A DNA stretch of 64,000 bases, taken from assembly GCF_023094165.1 (NCBI RefSeq), contig NZ_JALMDK010000018.1, positions 124,001-188,000 on the forward strand, in the 5' to 3' direction. The DNA is from Crossiella sp. S99.2. GTDB taxonomy: Bacteria > Actinomycetota > Actinomycetes > Mycobacteriales > Pseudonocardiaceae. Position 1 is the first letter of the stretch, and each line of letters starts with the position of its first letter. Positions 8,807 to 18,260 of this stretch are shown piece after piece. The translations under genes were made by a program, and so were the position numbers. The notes under the pieces are model-generated. The model had not been told where the DNA came from, made no database searches, and saw only the letters and a program-made list of their open reading frames with translations.

Positions 8807-11041
8807 GTGACCAGCGGTATCGGCGCCACCGTCCTGGGCTATCCGCGGATCGGTCCGCGCCGGGAACTCAAGCGCGCGGTGGAGCAGTACTGGGCGGGCC
8901 GCATCGGCCGCGACGCCCTGCTCGCCACCGCCAAGGAGTTGCGCACTTCCACCTGGCTGGAACTGCATGACGCGGGACTGGATTCGGTCCCCTCCAACAC
9001 GTTCTCCTTCTACGACCAGGTGCTCGACACCGCCGCCCTGGTCGGCGCGGTCCCGGCACGCTTCCGCCAGGACCACGACCTGGACACCTACTTCGCCGCC
9101 GCGCGGGGCACCGACGAGGTGCCGCCGCTGGAGATGACGAAGTGGTTCGACACCAACTACCACTACCTGGTGCCCGAGATCGACCAGGACACCGTGTTCT
9201 TCCTGGCCGGCGGCAAGCCGATCGAGGAGTACCGGGAGGCCAAGGCGCTGGGGGTGGACACCCGCCCGGTGCTGCTCGGCCCGGTCACCTTCCTGTTGCT
9301 GGCCAAGGGCGCTGACCCGCTGGCCCGGCTGGACGACCTCCTTGCCGTCTACGTCGAGCTGCTCGGCGCGCTGGCCGCCGAGGGCGTGGCCTGGGTGCAG
9401 TTCGACGAGCCCGCCTTCGCCGCGGACCGCACCGAGGAGGAGCTGGCCGCGCTCGGCCGCGCCTACGACCGCCTCGCCGCGGTGCCGAACCGGCCGAAGC
9501 TGCTGGTCACCGGCTTCTACGGGTCACTGGGCCCGGCGCTGCCGGTGCTGGCCGGGACCGCGGTGGAGGCCATCGCGGTCGACCTGGTGGCCGGGAGCAC
9601 CGAGGGCATCGCCAGCGTGCCGGCGTTGCAGGGCAAGACCCTGGTCGCCGGGGTGATCGACGGCCGCAACGTGTGGCGGGCGGACCTGCGTCAGGCGCTG
9701 GCCAAGGCGGTCTCGCTGGCGGGCGCGGCCAAGGAGGTCGTGGTCGGCACCTCGTCCACGCTGCTGCACGTGCCCTATGACCTGGACGCCGAGACCGGTC
9801 TGGAGCCGGCGGTCCGCTCGCGGCTGGCCTTCGCCCGGCAGAAGGTGCGCGAGGTCGTGCTGCTGGGCCGGGCGCTGCGTGAGGGCGCCACCGGCGAGTG
9901 GGCCGAGCAGGCCGTGCAGGCCACCGCCGAGCCGCGGCGCGATGACGCGGTGCGGGCCAAGGTGGCGGCCCTGCAGCCCGCGGACCGCCTGCGCGCGCCC
10001 TACGCCGAGCGCGCGGCCGCCCAGGACGCGTTGCTGGGCCTGCCGCCGCTGGCCACCACCACCATCGGTTCCTTCCCGCAGACCGGCGAGATCCGCACCG
10101 CGCGGGCCGGGCTGCGCACCGGGGACCTCACCCAGGCGCAGTACGACGAGCGGATGCGCGCCGAGATCGCCCGGGTGATCAAGCTCCAGGAGGACATCGG
10201 CCTGGACGTGCTGGTGCACGGTGAGCCCGAGCGCAACGACATGGTGCAGTACTTCGCCGAGCACCTGGACGGCTTCGCCACCACCGAACTCGGCTGGGTG
10301 CAGTCCTACGGCTCGCGCTGCGTGCGGCCGCCGATCATCCACGGCGACGTCACCCGGCCGAAGCCGATCACCGTGGACTGGGCCACCTACGCGCAGTCGC
10401 TGACTGGTAAGCCGGTCAAGGGCATGCTGACCGGCCCGGTGACCATCCTGGCCTGGTCCTTCGTCCGCGACGACCAGCCGCTGGGCCGGACCGCCGACCA
10501 GGTGGCGCTGGCGCTGCGGGAGGAGATCGCCGACCTGGAGGCCGCCGGCATCCGGATCATCCAGGTCGACGAGCCCGCGCTGCGCGAGCTGCTGCCGCTG
10601 CACGCGGCCGACCAGCCGGAGTACCTGGAGTGGTCGGTGGGCTCCTTCCAGCTCGCCGTCGCCGGGGCCGCGGTGGGCACCCAGATCCACACCCACCTGT
10701 GCTACTCGGAGTTCAGCGAGGTCATCGACGCCATCGACGGTCTCGGCGCGGACGTGACCACCATCGAGGCCGCCCGGTCCAAGATGGAGGTGCTGGAAGA
10801 CCTGCGCGCCACCGGTTTCAGCCGCGGCGTCGGTCCGGGTGTCTACGACATTCACTCCCCGCGGGTGCCCGGCCAGGACGAGGTCACCGACCTGGTCGCG
10901 GCCGCGGCCGCCGCGGTGCCGCCCAAGCGGCTGTGGATCAACCCGGACTGCGGGCTGAAGACCCGCGGTTACGCCGAGGTCGAGCCCGCCCTGCGGCACC
11001 TGGTCACCGCGGCCCGCAAGGTCCGCGAAACCCTGGCCTGA
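8807..11041 (+). CDS. metE: Cobalamin-independent methionine synthase
   Basis: 744 residues, close to the usual 750-760. The N-terminal barrel starts TVLGYPRIGPRRELKRAVE, the C-terminal catalytic barrel near residue 415 (ATTTIGSFPQTGEIR). Zinc ligands are visible: His and Cys in IHTHLCYSEF and Cys in NPDCGLKTR. It transfers the methyl group from 5-methyltetrahydropteroyl-triglutamate to homocysteine. The start is GTG 8807 after a strong GAGGAG site. It is controlled by the upstream cobalamin riboswitch and followed by a strong hairpin. Confidence 0.97.
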   Translation: MTSGIGATVLGYPRIGPRRELKRAVEQYWAGRIGRDALLATAKELRTSTWLELHDAGLDSVPSNTFSFYDQVLDTAALVGAVPARFRQDHDLDTYFAAARGTDEVPPLEMTKWFDTNYHYLVPEIDQDTVFFLAGGKPIEEYREAKALGVDTRPVLLGPVTFLLLAKGADPLARLDDLLAVYVELLGALAAEGVAWVQFDEPAFAADRTEEELAALGRAYDRLAAVPNRPKLLVTGFYGSLGPALPVLAGTAVEAIAVDLVAGSTEGIASVPALQGKTLVAGVIDGRNVWRADLRQALAKAVSLAGAAKEVVVGTSSTLLHVPYDLDAETGLEPAVRSRLAFARQKVREVVLLGRALREGATGEWAEQAVQATAEPRRDDAVRAKVAALQPADRLRAPYAERAAAQDALLGLPPLATTTIGSFPQTGEIRTARAGLRTGDLTQAQYDERMRAEIARVIKLQEDIGLDVLVHGEPERNDMVQYFAEHLDGFATTELGWVQSYGSRCVRPPIIHGDVTRPKPITVDWATYAQSLTGKPVKGMLTGPVTILAWSFVRDDQPLGRTADQVALALREEIADLEAAGIRIIQVDEPALRELLPLHAADQPEYLEWSVGSFQLAVAGAAVGTQIHTHLCYSEFSEVIDAIDGLGADVTTIEAARSKMEVLEDLRATGFSRGVGPGVYDIHSPRVPGQDEVTDLVAAAAAAVPPKRLWINPDCGLKTRGYAEVEPALRHLVTAARKVRETLA

Positions 11042-11050
11042 CAAGGAAAA

Positions 11051-11090
11051 GCGGGTGGTGCGCGGGGGAGACATCCCGCGCACCACCCGC
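11051..11090 (+). terminator. metE terminator hairpin
   Basis: A perfect 16-bp GC-rich stem (11051-11066 with 11075-11090) and an 8-nt loop, 9 bp after the metE stop. No T-tract follows. Confidence 0.8.
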
Positions 11091-11093
11091 CGC

Positions 11094-11195
11094 CGTGTTG
11101 GCCGTTGTCGTACGGTGTATTGGCCGTTGTGGACGGTGCGTTGGCCGACAGGCGTACCAGTTCGGCCAAGACTGGGTACAACAACGGCCAACACG
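11094..11195 (+). repeat. GGCCAA-family long intergenic palindrome, copy 2 (type I)
   Basis: Outer arms CGTGTTGGCCGTTGT (11094-11108) and its exact complement (11181-11195). Inside, a TTGGCCGTTGTGGACGGTG segment looks like a partial duplication of the left half, followed by the inner TTGGCCGA / TCGGCCAA pair. It lies between convergent metE and aceB, immediately after the metE hairpin. Confidence 0.85.
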
Positions 11196-11209
11196 CTGGT
11201 GCGGTGGGG

Positions 11210-12793
11210 CTAGACGGGTGGGGGCTGCACCGCGGCATCGCGCACGGCGAGGTGCGCGGCGTAGGCCGTGGTGGTGAAGAAGGACGGTGGCCACTCGGCC
11301 AGCGCGTTCGCGGTGAACAGCGCGCGCACCGCGTCCCGGCGTTCCGGCCGGATCTCCAGCAATTCCTTGTCCAGCATGGCCTGCACCAGTTCCTCGCTGA
11401 CCATGCCGCCCTCGGCCAGCGGGGTGATGTGGTACAGCCACTGCCACACCTGGCAGCGCGCGATCTCGGCGGTGGCCGCGTCCTCCATCAGGCCCCCGAT
11501 CGAGGCCGCCCCTGTCCCGTCCAGCCAGGCCTGGAAGTACTGCGCCGCAACGGAGATGTTGCCGCGCAGCCCGGCCTCGGTGACCCGGCCCGGGGTGTGG
11601 TCCACGGCCAGCAACTCGGTCGCGGTGACCGTGACGTCCAGGCGCTGCCGGTCCAGCTGGTCGGGCTGGTCGAACGCCTTCGCGCACACCGGGACCAGGC
11701 CGGGGTGGGCCACCCAGGAGCCGTCGAAGCCGTCCCCCGCTTCACGTTCCTTGTCCTCGCGCACCTTCTCCAGCACCATGGTGTTGGATTCGGCGTCCCG
11801 GCTGGGGATGAACGCGGCCATGCCGCCGATGGCGTGCGCGCCGCGTTCGTGGCAGGTGCGCACCAGCAGTTCAGTGTAGGCGCGCATGAACGGCACCGTC
11901 ATGGTCACCTGGCCGCGGTCGGGCAGCACGAACTCCGGGCGGTGGCCGAAGTTCTTGATGACGCTGAAGATGTAGTCCCAGCGGCCCGCGTTGAGCCCGG
12001 CGCTGTGCTCGCGCAGCTCGTAGAGGATCTCCGCCATCTCGAAGGCCGCGGTGCTGGTCTCGATCAGCACGGTGGCCCGGATGGTGCCGGCCGGGATGCC
12101 GAGTTCCCTTTGGGCGTAAAGGAAAACGTCGTTCCACAGCCGGGCTTCGAGGTGGCTCTCCAGCTTGGGCAGGTAGAAGTACGGGCCGTGCCCGCGCTCG
12201 ATCTGCCGCTGGCCGCAGTGGAAGAGGTAGAGGCCGAAGTCGAGCAGGCTGGCCGAGATCGGCCTGCCCTCCACCACCACGTGCTTGTCCACCAGGTGCC
12301 AGCCACGCGGCCGCACCACAATGGTGGCCACCTCTTCGGCCAGCGCGTAGTGCTTGCCGCCCTCGGCGGTGAAGTCGATCCGCCGCTCGATCGCGTCGAT
12401 CAGGTTCAGCTGCCCGGTCACGATATTGGACCAGGTGGGCGCGGTGGCGTCCTCGAAATCGGCCATCCACACCTTCGCGCCGGAGTTGAGCGCGTTGATC
12501 GCCATCTTCCGCTCCGGCGGCCCGGTGATCTCCACCCGGCGGTCGCGCAGTCCCGGCGCGGGCGGTGCCACCCGCCAGGTCGGGTCCTCGCGGATGGCGC
12601 GGGTCTCCGGCAGGAAGTCGGGCAGCCCGCCCTCGGCGAAGAACTCCCGCCGTTCCCGCCGCGCGGCGAGCAGTTCGGCGCGGCGGCCGGCGAACCGGTC
12701 GTCCAGCCGCACCACGAACTCGATCGCCTCCGGGGTCAGGACCTCCTCGAACCGCTCGCCGCGCGGGCCGGTGAGCTGGACTCTGCTGGGCAC
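11210..12793 (-). CDS. aceB: Malate synthase A
   Basis: 527 residues from GTG 12793, preceded by GGAGG. Family signatures include MADFEDATAPTWSNIVTGQ, the region ending in RPRGWHLVDKH, and VLIETSTAAFEMAEILYELR. It condenses glyoxylate with acetyl-CoA to malate, the second step of the glyoxylate shunt. It is 31 bp downstream of aceA on the same strand, so the two form an operon for growth on acetate or fatty acids. This is the short isoform A, not the longer isoform G of many actinobacteria. Confidence 0.95.
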   Translation of the reverse strand: MPSRVQLTGPRGERFEEVLTPEAIEFVVRLDDRFAGRRAELLAARRERREFFAEGGLPDFLPETRAIREDPTWRVAPPAPGLRDRRVEITGPPERKMAINALNSGAKVWMADFEDATAPTWSNIVTGQLNLIDAIERRIDFTAEGGKHYALAEEVATIVVRPRGWHLVDKHVVVEGRPISASLLDFGLYLFHCGQRQIERGHGPYFYLPKLESHLEARLWNDVFLYAQRELGIPAGTIRATVLIETSTAAFEMAEILYELREHSAGLNAGRWDYIFSVIKNFGHRPEFVLPDRGQVTMTVPFMRAYTELLVRTCHERGAHAIGGMAAFIPSRDAESNTMVLEKVREDKEREAGDGFDGSWVAHPGLVPVCAKAFDQPDQLDRQRLDVTVTATELLAVDHTPGRVTEAGLRGNISVAAQYFQAWLDGTGAASIGGLMEDAATAEIARCQVWQWLYHITPLAEGGMVSEELVQAMLDKELLEIRPERRDAVRALFTANALAEWPPSFFTTTAYAAHLAVRDAAVQPPPV

Positions 12794-12824
12794 GATGCCT
12801 CCTCTGCGGTCGCTGGGACGGGAC

Positions 12825-14093
12825 TCAGGCGAACTGGGCGGCTTCGGTGGACTCGGCCAGCGCGGTGGTCGAGGCTGCCGGGTTGATCGCGGTGCTGACC
12901 AGGTCGAAGTAGCCGGTGCCGACCTCGCGCTGGTGCTTGGTCGCGGTGTAGCCCTCGGCCTCGGCGGCGAACTCGCGCTCCTGCAACTCCACGTAGGCGG
13001 TCATGCCGGTGGCCGCGTATCCCTTGGCCAGGTCGAACATGGAGTGGTTGAGCGCGTGGAAACCGGCCAGGGTGATGAACTGGAACTTGAAGCCCATGTG
13101 GCCGAGTTCGCGCTGGAACTTCGCGATGGTGGCGTCGTCCAGGTGCCGCCGCCAGTTGAAGGAGGGCGAGCAGTTGTAGGCCAGCAGCTGGTCCGGGTAC
13201 TGCGACTTGATCGCCTCGGCGAAGCGGCGGGCCACCTCCAGGTCCGGAGTGCCGGTCTCCATCCACAGCAGGTCGGCGTGCGGGGCGTAAGCCAGACCGC
13301 GGGCGATGCAGGGCTCGATCCCGTTGCGCACCCGGTAAAAGCCCTCCGCGGTGCGCTCGCCGGTGACATAGGGCTGGTCCCGCTCGTCCACGTCACTGGT
13401 GATCAGGGTGGCGGCCTCGGCGTCGGTGCGGGCGATCACCAGCGTGGGCACGTCCGCGATGTCGGCGGCCAGCCGGGCGGAGGTCAGCGTGCGCACGTGC
13501 TGGCCGGTGGGGATGAGCACCTTGCCACCGAGGTGGCCGCACTTCTTCTCCGAGGCGAGCTGGTCCTCCCAGTGCACACCGGCCGCGCCGGCCGCGATCA
13601 TGCCCTTCATCAGCTCGAAGGCGTTGAGCGGGCCGCCGAAACCGGCCTCGGCGTCGGCCACGATCGGGGCCAGCCAGTGCGGTGCGCCCGGCTCGTTCTC
13701 GGCGTGGCTGATCTGGTCGGCGCGCAGCAGCGCGTTGTTGATCCGGCGCACCACCTGCGGCACCGAGTTGGCCGGGTACAGGCTCTGGTCCGGGTAGGTC
13801 TGGCCGGACAGGTTGGCATCCGCGGCGACCTGCCAGCCGGAGAGGTAGATGGCCTTGAGCCCGGCCCGGACCTGCTGCACCGCCTGGTTGCCGGTCAGCG
13901 CGCCCAGGGAGTTGATGTAGTCCTCGGTGTGCAGCAGCTCCCACAGCCGCTGCGCGCCCAGCCGGGCCAGGGTGTGCTCCTCGACCACGCTGCCGCGCAG
14001 CCGGACCACGTCCTCGGCGGTGTGCGTGCGCTCGATACCGGCCCAGCGGGGGTCGGTGGCCCAGTTCTCCGCAATCTGCTTCGCGCTCAACAT
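12825..14093 (-). CDS. aceA: Isocitrate lyase
   Basis: 422 residues. The catalytic loop KKCGH is present (ASEKKCGHLGGKVL), as are the metal-binding region VADAEAGFGGPLNAFELMK and the C-terminal NHSMFDLAKGY. It splits isocitrate to succinate and glyoxylate. First gene of the aceA-aceB operon; it reads away from the RamB-like regulator, with a 145-bp AT-richer divergent region between them. Confidence 0.97.
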   Translation of the reverse strand: MLSAKQIAENWATDPRWAGIERTHTAEDVVRLRGSVVEEHTLARLGAQRLWELLHTEDYINSLGALTGNQAVQQVRAGLKAIYLSGWQVAADANLSGQTYPDQSLYPANSVPQVVRRINNALLRADQISHAENEPGAPHWLAPIVADAEAGFGGPLNAFELMKGMIAAGAAGVHWEDQLASEKKCGHLGGKVLIPTGQHVRTLTSARLAADIADVPTLVIARTDAEAATLITSDVDERDQPYVTGERTAEGFYRVRNGIEPCIARGLAYAPHADLLWMETGTPDLEVARRFAEAIKSQYPDQLLAYNCSPSFNWRRHLDDATIAKFQRELGHMGFKFQFITLAGFHALNHSMFDLAKGYAATGMTAYVELQEREFAAEAEGYTATKHQREVGTGYFDLVSTAINPAASTTALAESTEAAQFA

Positions 14094-14172
14094 GGTCAGG
14101 ACATTGGCAGGAATTCACCGCACCGGTCGAGACCCGCAACCTGCCAATTTCTGAAAATCTTCAACGGCGATT

Positions 14173-14189
14173 TTGCGAATCTTGCGAAT
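14173..14189. promoter_or_regulatory. Tandem TTGCGAAT motif, putative RamB site
   Basis: The octamer TTGCGAAT occurs twice, at 14173 and 14182, 9 bp apart, inside the aceA/ramB divergent region. It resembles the TTTGCAAA-like core known for RamB in Corynebacterium. A match to binding is inferred only. Confidence 0.5.
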
Positions 14190-14238
14190 TCGAGAATTAG
14201 CCACAATGCCCTAGGGTGGTCATCACTGGAGGTGCGGG

Positions 14239-15660
14239 ATGGCCAAGACCTTCGTCGGCGGCAGGGTGCGCAGGCTCCGCGAGGAGCGCGGGCTGAACCA
14301 GGTCGACCTGGCCCGCTCGCTGGGCATCTCGCCGAGTTACCTCAACCAGATCGAGCACGACTCCCGGCCACTGACCGTGCCGGTGCTGCTCAAGATCACC
14401 GAGACCTTCGGTGTGGACGCCTCCTTCTTCGCCGCCCAGGACTCCGCCCGGCTGTTCGCCGAACTGCGCGAGGCCCTCTCCTCGACCGACGTTTCAGCCG
14501 ATGACCTGCGGGAACTCGCCACCACCCGGCCTGAACTGGCCAAGGCGGTGATCGCGTTGCACCGGCGCAACCAGCACCTCGACGAGCAGCTCGGCCTGCT
14601 CGCCGGAGACCGCGCGGTCGAGTCGGTGATCGGCGCGCACGAGCGGGTCCGCGACTTCTTCTACACCTACGCCAACCACTTCCCTGACCTGGACGACGCG
14701 GCCGAGCAGGTGGCCGGGGTGATCGGCATCCGGCCCGGCGAGGTGCGGGCCGCGCTGACCGCCAGACTGGCCGACAAGCACGGTGTGCACGTGCGCACCA
14801 TGGTGGGTGATGTAGCTCATAAGGGTTCGGCTGGTGAATTGCACCACTTTGATCCGGCCACCCGGACACTGAGTCTTTCGCTGAACATGCGACCGGGTCA
14901 GCAGGCTTTCCGGATGGCCACCCAAATCGCGTTACTGGAATTCGGCGACGCCCTCGATGCCATTGTCCGGGACAGCGCCGAGCCGGAAGGCCCGGTCCGC
15001 TCGCTGATCCGGGTCGGGCTGGCCCGCTACGCCGCGGCCGCGCTGGTCATGCCCTACCGCGCCTTCCATCAGACCGCGGAGCGGCTGCGCTACGACATCG
15101 AACTGCTGGCCGACCACTTCGCCATGGGCTTCGAGACCATCTGCCACCGGCTGACCACCCTGCAACGGCCCGGCGCGCGCGGGGTGCCGTTCTCCTTCGT
15201 GCGGGTGGACCGGGCAGGCAACGTGTCCAAACGCCAGTCCGCCACCGGTTTCCACTTCTCCAGGGCAGGCGGCACGTGTCCACTGTGGAGTGTCTACAGC
15301 GCGTTCTCCGCGCCGGGCCGGGTGATCACCCAGGTGGCCGCGATGCCGGATGGCCAGCGCTACTTCTGGGTGGCGCGCACGGTGTCCCGCAGCCGCGGCG
15401 GTTATGCCAGTCCCGGCAAGTCCTTCGCGGTCGGCCTGGGCTGCGAGATCCGGCACGCGGGGCGTCTGGTGTACTCGGCGGGCACCGACCTGGACGACGC
15501 GGCCGCGGCCACCCCGATCGGCCCCGGCTGCCAGACCTGCGACCGGCCGCTGTGCCCGCAACGCTCGTCCCCGCCGATCGGCAAACCGTTGCGGGTGGAC
15601 GAGAATCGGAGCACGTTCGTGCCGTATCCACTGCAACCGTTCCGGGAGGGATCGCGGTGA
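14239..15660 (+). CDS. ramB: RamB/PrpR-type XRE regulator of acetate metabolism
   Basis: 473 residues. The N-terminal XRE helix-turn-helix (LREERGLNQVDLARSLGISPSYLNQIE) is followed by an ImmA/IrrE-like middle domain and a C-terminal domain with a Cys cluster (CQTCDRPLCP) typical of the short-chain-acyl-CoA-responsive RamB/PrpR/MsmR group. In relatives such proteins control aceA and aceB, and here the gene is divergent from exactly those. ATG 14239 has GGAGG upstream. One TTA codon occurs (14932-14934). Its stop overlaps the next gene's GTG. Confidence 0.88.
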   Translation: MAKTFVGGRVRRLREERGLNQVDLARSLGISPSYLNQIEHDSRPLTVPVLLKITETFGVDASFFAAQDSARLFAELREALSSTDVSADDLRELATTRPELAKAVIALHRRNQHLDEQLGLLAGDRAVESVIGAHERVRDFFYTYANHFPDLDDAAEQVAGVIGIRPGEVRAALTARLADKHGVHVRTMVGDVAHKGSAGELHHFDPATRTLSLSLNMRPGQQAFRMATQIALLEFGDALDAIVRDSAEPEGPVRSLIRVGLARYAAAALVMPYRAFHQTAERLRYDIELLADHFAMGFETICHRLTTLQRPGARGVPFSFVRVDRAGNVSKRQSATGFHFSRAGGTCPLWSVYSAFSAPGRVITQVAAMPDGQRYFWVARTVSRSRGGYASPGKSFAVGLGCEIRHAGRLVYSAGTDLDDAAAATPIGPGCQTCDRPLCPQRSSPPIGKPLRVDENRSTFVPYPLQPFREGSR

Positions 15661-16427
15661 CTGAGCCACGAGGTGTGCTGGTGACGGGGGCGTCCCGGGG
15701 CATCGGCCGCGCGGTCGCACTGGCCTTCGCCCGCGCGGGCGAGCGGGTGGCCGTGCACAGCACCCGGGTCCACGAGGAGGCCGAAGCCACCCTGGCCGCC
15801 CTGCCCGGCACCGGCCACGCCCTGGTCACCGGCGACCTGGCCGATCCCGCTGCGGCGGCCCGGATCGCCGCCGACGCGATCGCGGCGCTGGGCCGGGTGG
15901 ACGTCCTGGTCAACAACGCCGGCGTGGCCCCCACCGCCGAGAATCGCCACGCCCCAGCCGAAGTCGGGTACGAAGACTGGGTCGCCACCTGGCAGCACAT
16001 GGTCCAGGTCAACCTGCTCGGCGCCGCCAACGTCACCTGGGCGGTGGCCCGCCACCTCATCGACCGCGGCGCCCCCGGCAGCATCGTCAACATCGGCTCC
16101 CGCGGCGCCTACCGCGGCGAACCCACCCACCCCGCCTACGCCGCCACCAAAGCCGCCCTGCACGCCCTGGGCCAGTCCCTGGCCATCGCCCTGGCCCCAC
16201 ACCACATCGCGGTGACCTCAGTGGCCCCCGGCTTCATCGCCACCGAACGCCAGCAAGCCAAACTCGCCGCCGCCACCGGCGAAGCCCTCCGCCAGGAAAG
16301 CCCTTTCGGCCGGGTCGGCACCCCCGAGGAAGTCGCCCACACCGTCCTCCACCTGGCCGACCCGGCATCGGCCTGGACCTCCGGCACCGTCATCGACCTC
16401 AACGGCGCCTCCCACCTCCGCCCCTGA
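15657..16427 (+). CDS. Short-chain dehydrogenase/reductase (FabG-like)
   Basis: 256 residues from GTG 15657, overlapping the ramB stop (GTGA), so translationally coupled. NAD(P)-binding TGASRGIGRA at the N-terminus, NNAGVAP, catalytic Tyr/Lys in the HPAYAATKAAL segment and a C-terminal DLNGASHLRP complete the classical SDR pattern. The substrate is unknown. Coupling to a regulator of acetate or propionate metabolism hints at an acyl-CoA or hydroxyacid substrate, which is weak inference. Confidence 0.85.
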   Translation: MTEPRGVLVTGASRGIGRAVALAFARAGERVAVHSTRVHEEAEATLAALPGTGHALVTGDLADPAAAARIAADAIAALGRVDVLVNNAGVAPTAENRHAPAEVGYEDWVATWQHMVQVNLLGAANVTWAVARHLIDRGAPGSIVNIGSRGAYRGEPTHPAYAATKAALHALGQSLAIALAPHHIAVTSVAPGFIATERQQAKLAAATGEALRQESPFGRVGTPEEVAHTVLHLADPASAWTSGTVIDLNGASHLRP

Positions 16428-16464
16428 CCCGCTGGATTCCGGCCACAAGCGCTGCCAGGCAGCC

Positions 16465-16470
16465 TAGGAT
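16465..16470 (+). promoter_or_regulatory. -10 box of the Ser/Thr kinase gene
   Basis: TAGGAT ends 6 bp before ATG 16477, with no ribosome site between, which suggests a leaderless transcript. The -35 is not clear. Confidence 0.4.
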
Positions 16471-16476
16471 CCCCGC

Positions 16477-18144
16477 ATGCAACCCGGCATGGTGATCGCG
16501 AACAGGTATCGGCTGGAGCGCGTCATCGGCGCGGGTGGCATGGGAGTCGTCTGGCAGGCGACTGACCTGGAGTTGCGCCGGGAGGTGGCGCTCAAGGTCG
16601 GCGAGAGCGAGCAGTTGCGCCGGGAGGCCCGGATCGGGGCCGGGCTTCAGCATCCGAATGTGATCGCCGTGCACGATGTGGCCGAGCAGGACGGCCAGCG
16701 CTGGCTGGTGCTGGAGTACCTGCCCTCCCGCAGCCTGGCCGAGATCCTGCACGCGGACGGTCCGGTGTCCGCGCGCTTGGCGGCCAGGATCGGCGGGCAG
16801 ATCGCGGACGCGCTGGTGGCCATGCACGAGCGGAACATGGTGCACCGGGACATCACCCCGGCGAACGTGCTGGTCACCGCCGAGGGCGTGGCCAAGCTGA
16901 CCGATCTGGGCATCGCGAGCTGGTCCCAGGTGACCCGCACCGGCAGCGCCCAGGTGGCTGGCACGGACGGGTTCCTGGCCCCGGAAGTGCTCGCCGGTGG
17001 GTTCGCCACGCCCGCGATCGACCTGTACGCGCTGGGCGCGACCCTGTCCGCCGCGGTCGAGGGGCTGCCCGCGACCGGGCCGGGCCGCGCGCTGACCAAG
17101 GTGCTGGCCGAGTTGACCAACCCGGATCCGCAGCTCCGCCCCTCCGCCGCGCGGGCCAGGGAGCTGTTCCGCAAGGCCGCCGCTGACCTGCCCCGCCGCC
17201 GGAAACTCCTGGTCACGGTCAGCGTCGGCCTGGTGGCGGTCACCGCGGCGGCCATCGCACTGGTGCCGGACTGGGGCGCCGTGCCGCAGCAGACCACCAC
17301 CGCGGCCGCGGGTGCCACCCTGCCGGCCTTGAACGCGGCCTTCGTCGGCGACCCGCGCACCGTCGAAGCCTGCGGGCTGGTGGATCCCCGCGAGCTGGAC
17401 CAGTTCGGCGCGACCAGGTTCGCGGCCGAGCGCGGGCCGTTCAACGCCTGCCTGCTGCACACCATGCTGCGCGCGAACCTGGAGGTGGATCTGTACGTCC
17501 GGCTGGAAACCGGTCCGGACGTCGACTCCTTCGAGGTGCCGCGGCCACCCGTGCCGGTCGCCACCGAACCGGTGCCGGTGCGCGAGGAGCCCAACGGCGA
17601 TCAGTGCCGGCGGATCGTGTACCTGCCGGGCGGGTACCGGGTGGTGATCTCCGCCTGGCAGAACAAGCCCCCGCCGGAGCTGTGCCGGATGGCCGAGGCC
17701 CTGGTGCCGGGTGTGCTCGCCGCCTACCACCGCGGTCCGCTCCCCCGCCGCGTCACGCGGCCCGGATCCCTGGCCGCGCGCACCGCCTGCGACCTGCTGC
17801 CGGCCGAGAAGCTCACCGGTCCGTTCGGCACCAGCCAGATCACCCGCGAACCCGGCCTTGGCGGCTGGAGCTGCTTCTGGAAGGCGCCCGGCGACGACCC
17901 GGCGGTGCAGGTCAACTTCTACCGCACCGACCCGCCCGAGGACGGCCAGGTGCGCACGATCGCCGGTCACGAGGTGGTGCTGCTGCCGGAAGGGGCCGGG
18001 GACAACAAGTGCCTGGCCTCGATCACTGTCCGGCGCGACCCGATCGAGCGGATCGAGATCCTCTGGCGCAGTGCCCAGCCCTCGGCCCAGCGCTGCGCCG
18101 CGGTGACCGCGCTGGCCACCACGATCGCGGAAAGCCTGCGCTGA
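16477..18144 (+). CDS. Receptor-like serine/threonine protein kinase
   Basis: 555 residues. The kinase domain covers about 1-235: glycine loop GAGGMGVVW, Lys in VALKVGE, catalytic HRDITPANVLV and DLG in place of DFG (a common actinobacterial variant), then APEV. One transmembrane helix lies near residues 246-268 (LLVTVSVGLVAVTAAAIALV). The remaining about 285 residues are extracytoplasmic, with four or more Cys and no PASTA repeats, forming a possible sensor of unknown ligand. It is monocistronic. Confidence 0.9.
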   Translation: MQPGMVIANRYRLERVIGAGGMGVVWQATDLELRREVALKVGESEQLRREARIGAGLQHPNVIAVHDVAEQDGQRWLVLEYLPSRSLAEILHADGPVSARLAARIGGQIADALVAMHERNMVHRDITPANVLVTAEGVAKLTDLGIASWSQVTRTGSAQVAGTDGFLAPEVLAGGFATPAIDLYALGATLSAAVEGLPATGPGRALTKVLAELTNPDPQLRPSAARARELFRKAAADLPRRRKLLVTVSVGLVAVTAAAIALVPDWGAVPQQTTTAAAGATLPALNAAFVGDPRTVEACGLVDPRELDQFGATRFAAERGPFNACLLHTMLRANLEVDLYVRLETGPDVDSFEVPRPPVPVATEPVPVREEPNGDQCRRIVYLPGGYRVVISAWQNKPPPELCRMAEALVPGVLAAYHRGPLPRRVTRPGSLAARTACDLLPAEKLTGPFGTSQITREPGLGGWSCFWKAPGDDPAVQVNFYRTDPPEDGQVRTIAGHEVVLLPEGAGDNKCLASITVRRDPIERIEILWRSAQPSAQRCAAVTALATTIAESLR

Positions 18145-18190
18145 CCCGAGCTGCCGGACCGGCAGTGCGGTGACCCCAGCCACTCGCGCC

Positions 18191-18220
18191 ACGGTATACA
18201 GACGCCTGCATACGGTATAC
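18191..18220. promoter_or_regulatory. Tandem ACGGTATAC operator upstream of the aldehyde dehydrogenase
   Basis: ACGGTATAC occurs at 18191-18199 and 18212-18220, exactly 21 bp apart (two helical turns). Each contains the palindrome GTATAC. It lies 40-70 bp upstream of the ATG at 18261, and is AT-rich against its surroundings. Confidence 0.55.
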
Positions 18221-18260
18221 GTTTAAGTTCGACGGCGTGGCGAACGGAGGCTGGCGTCAC

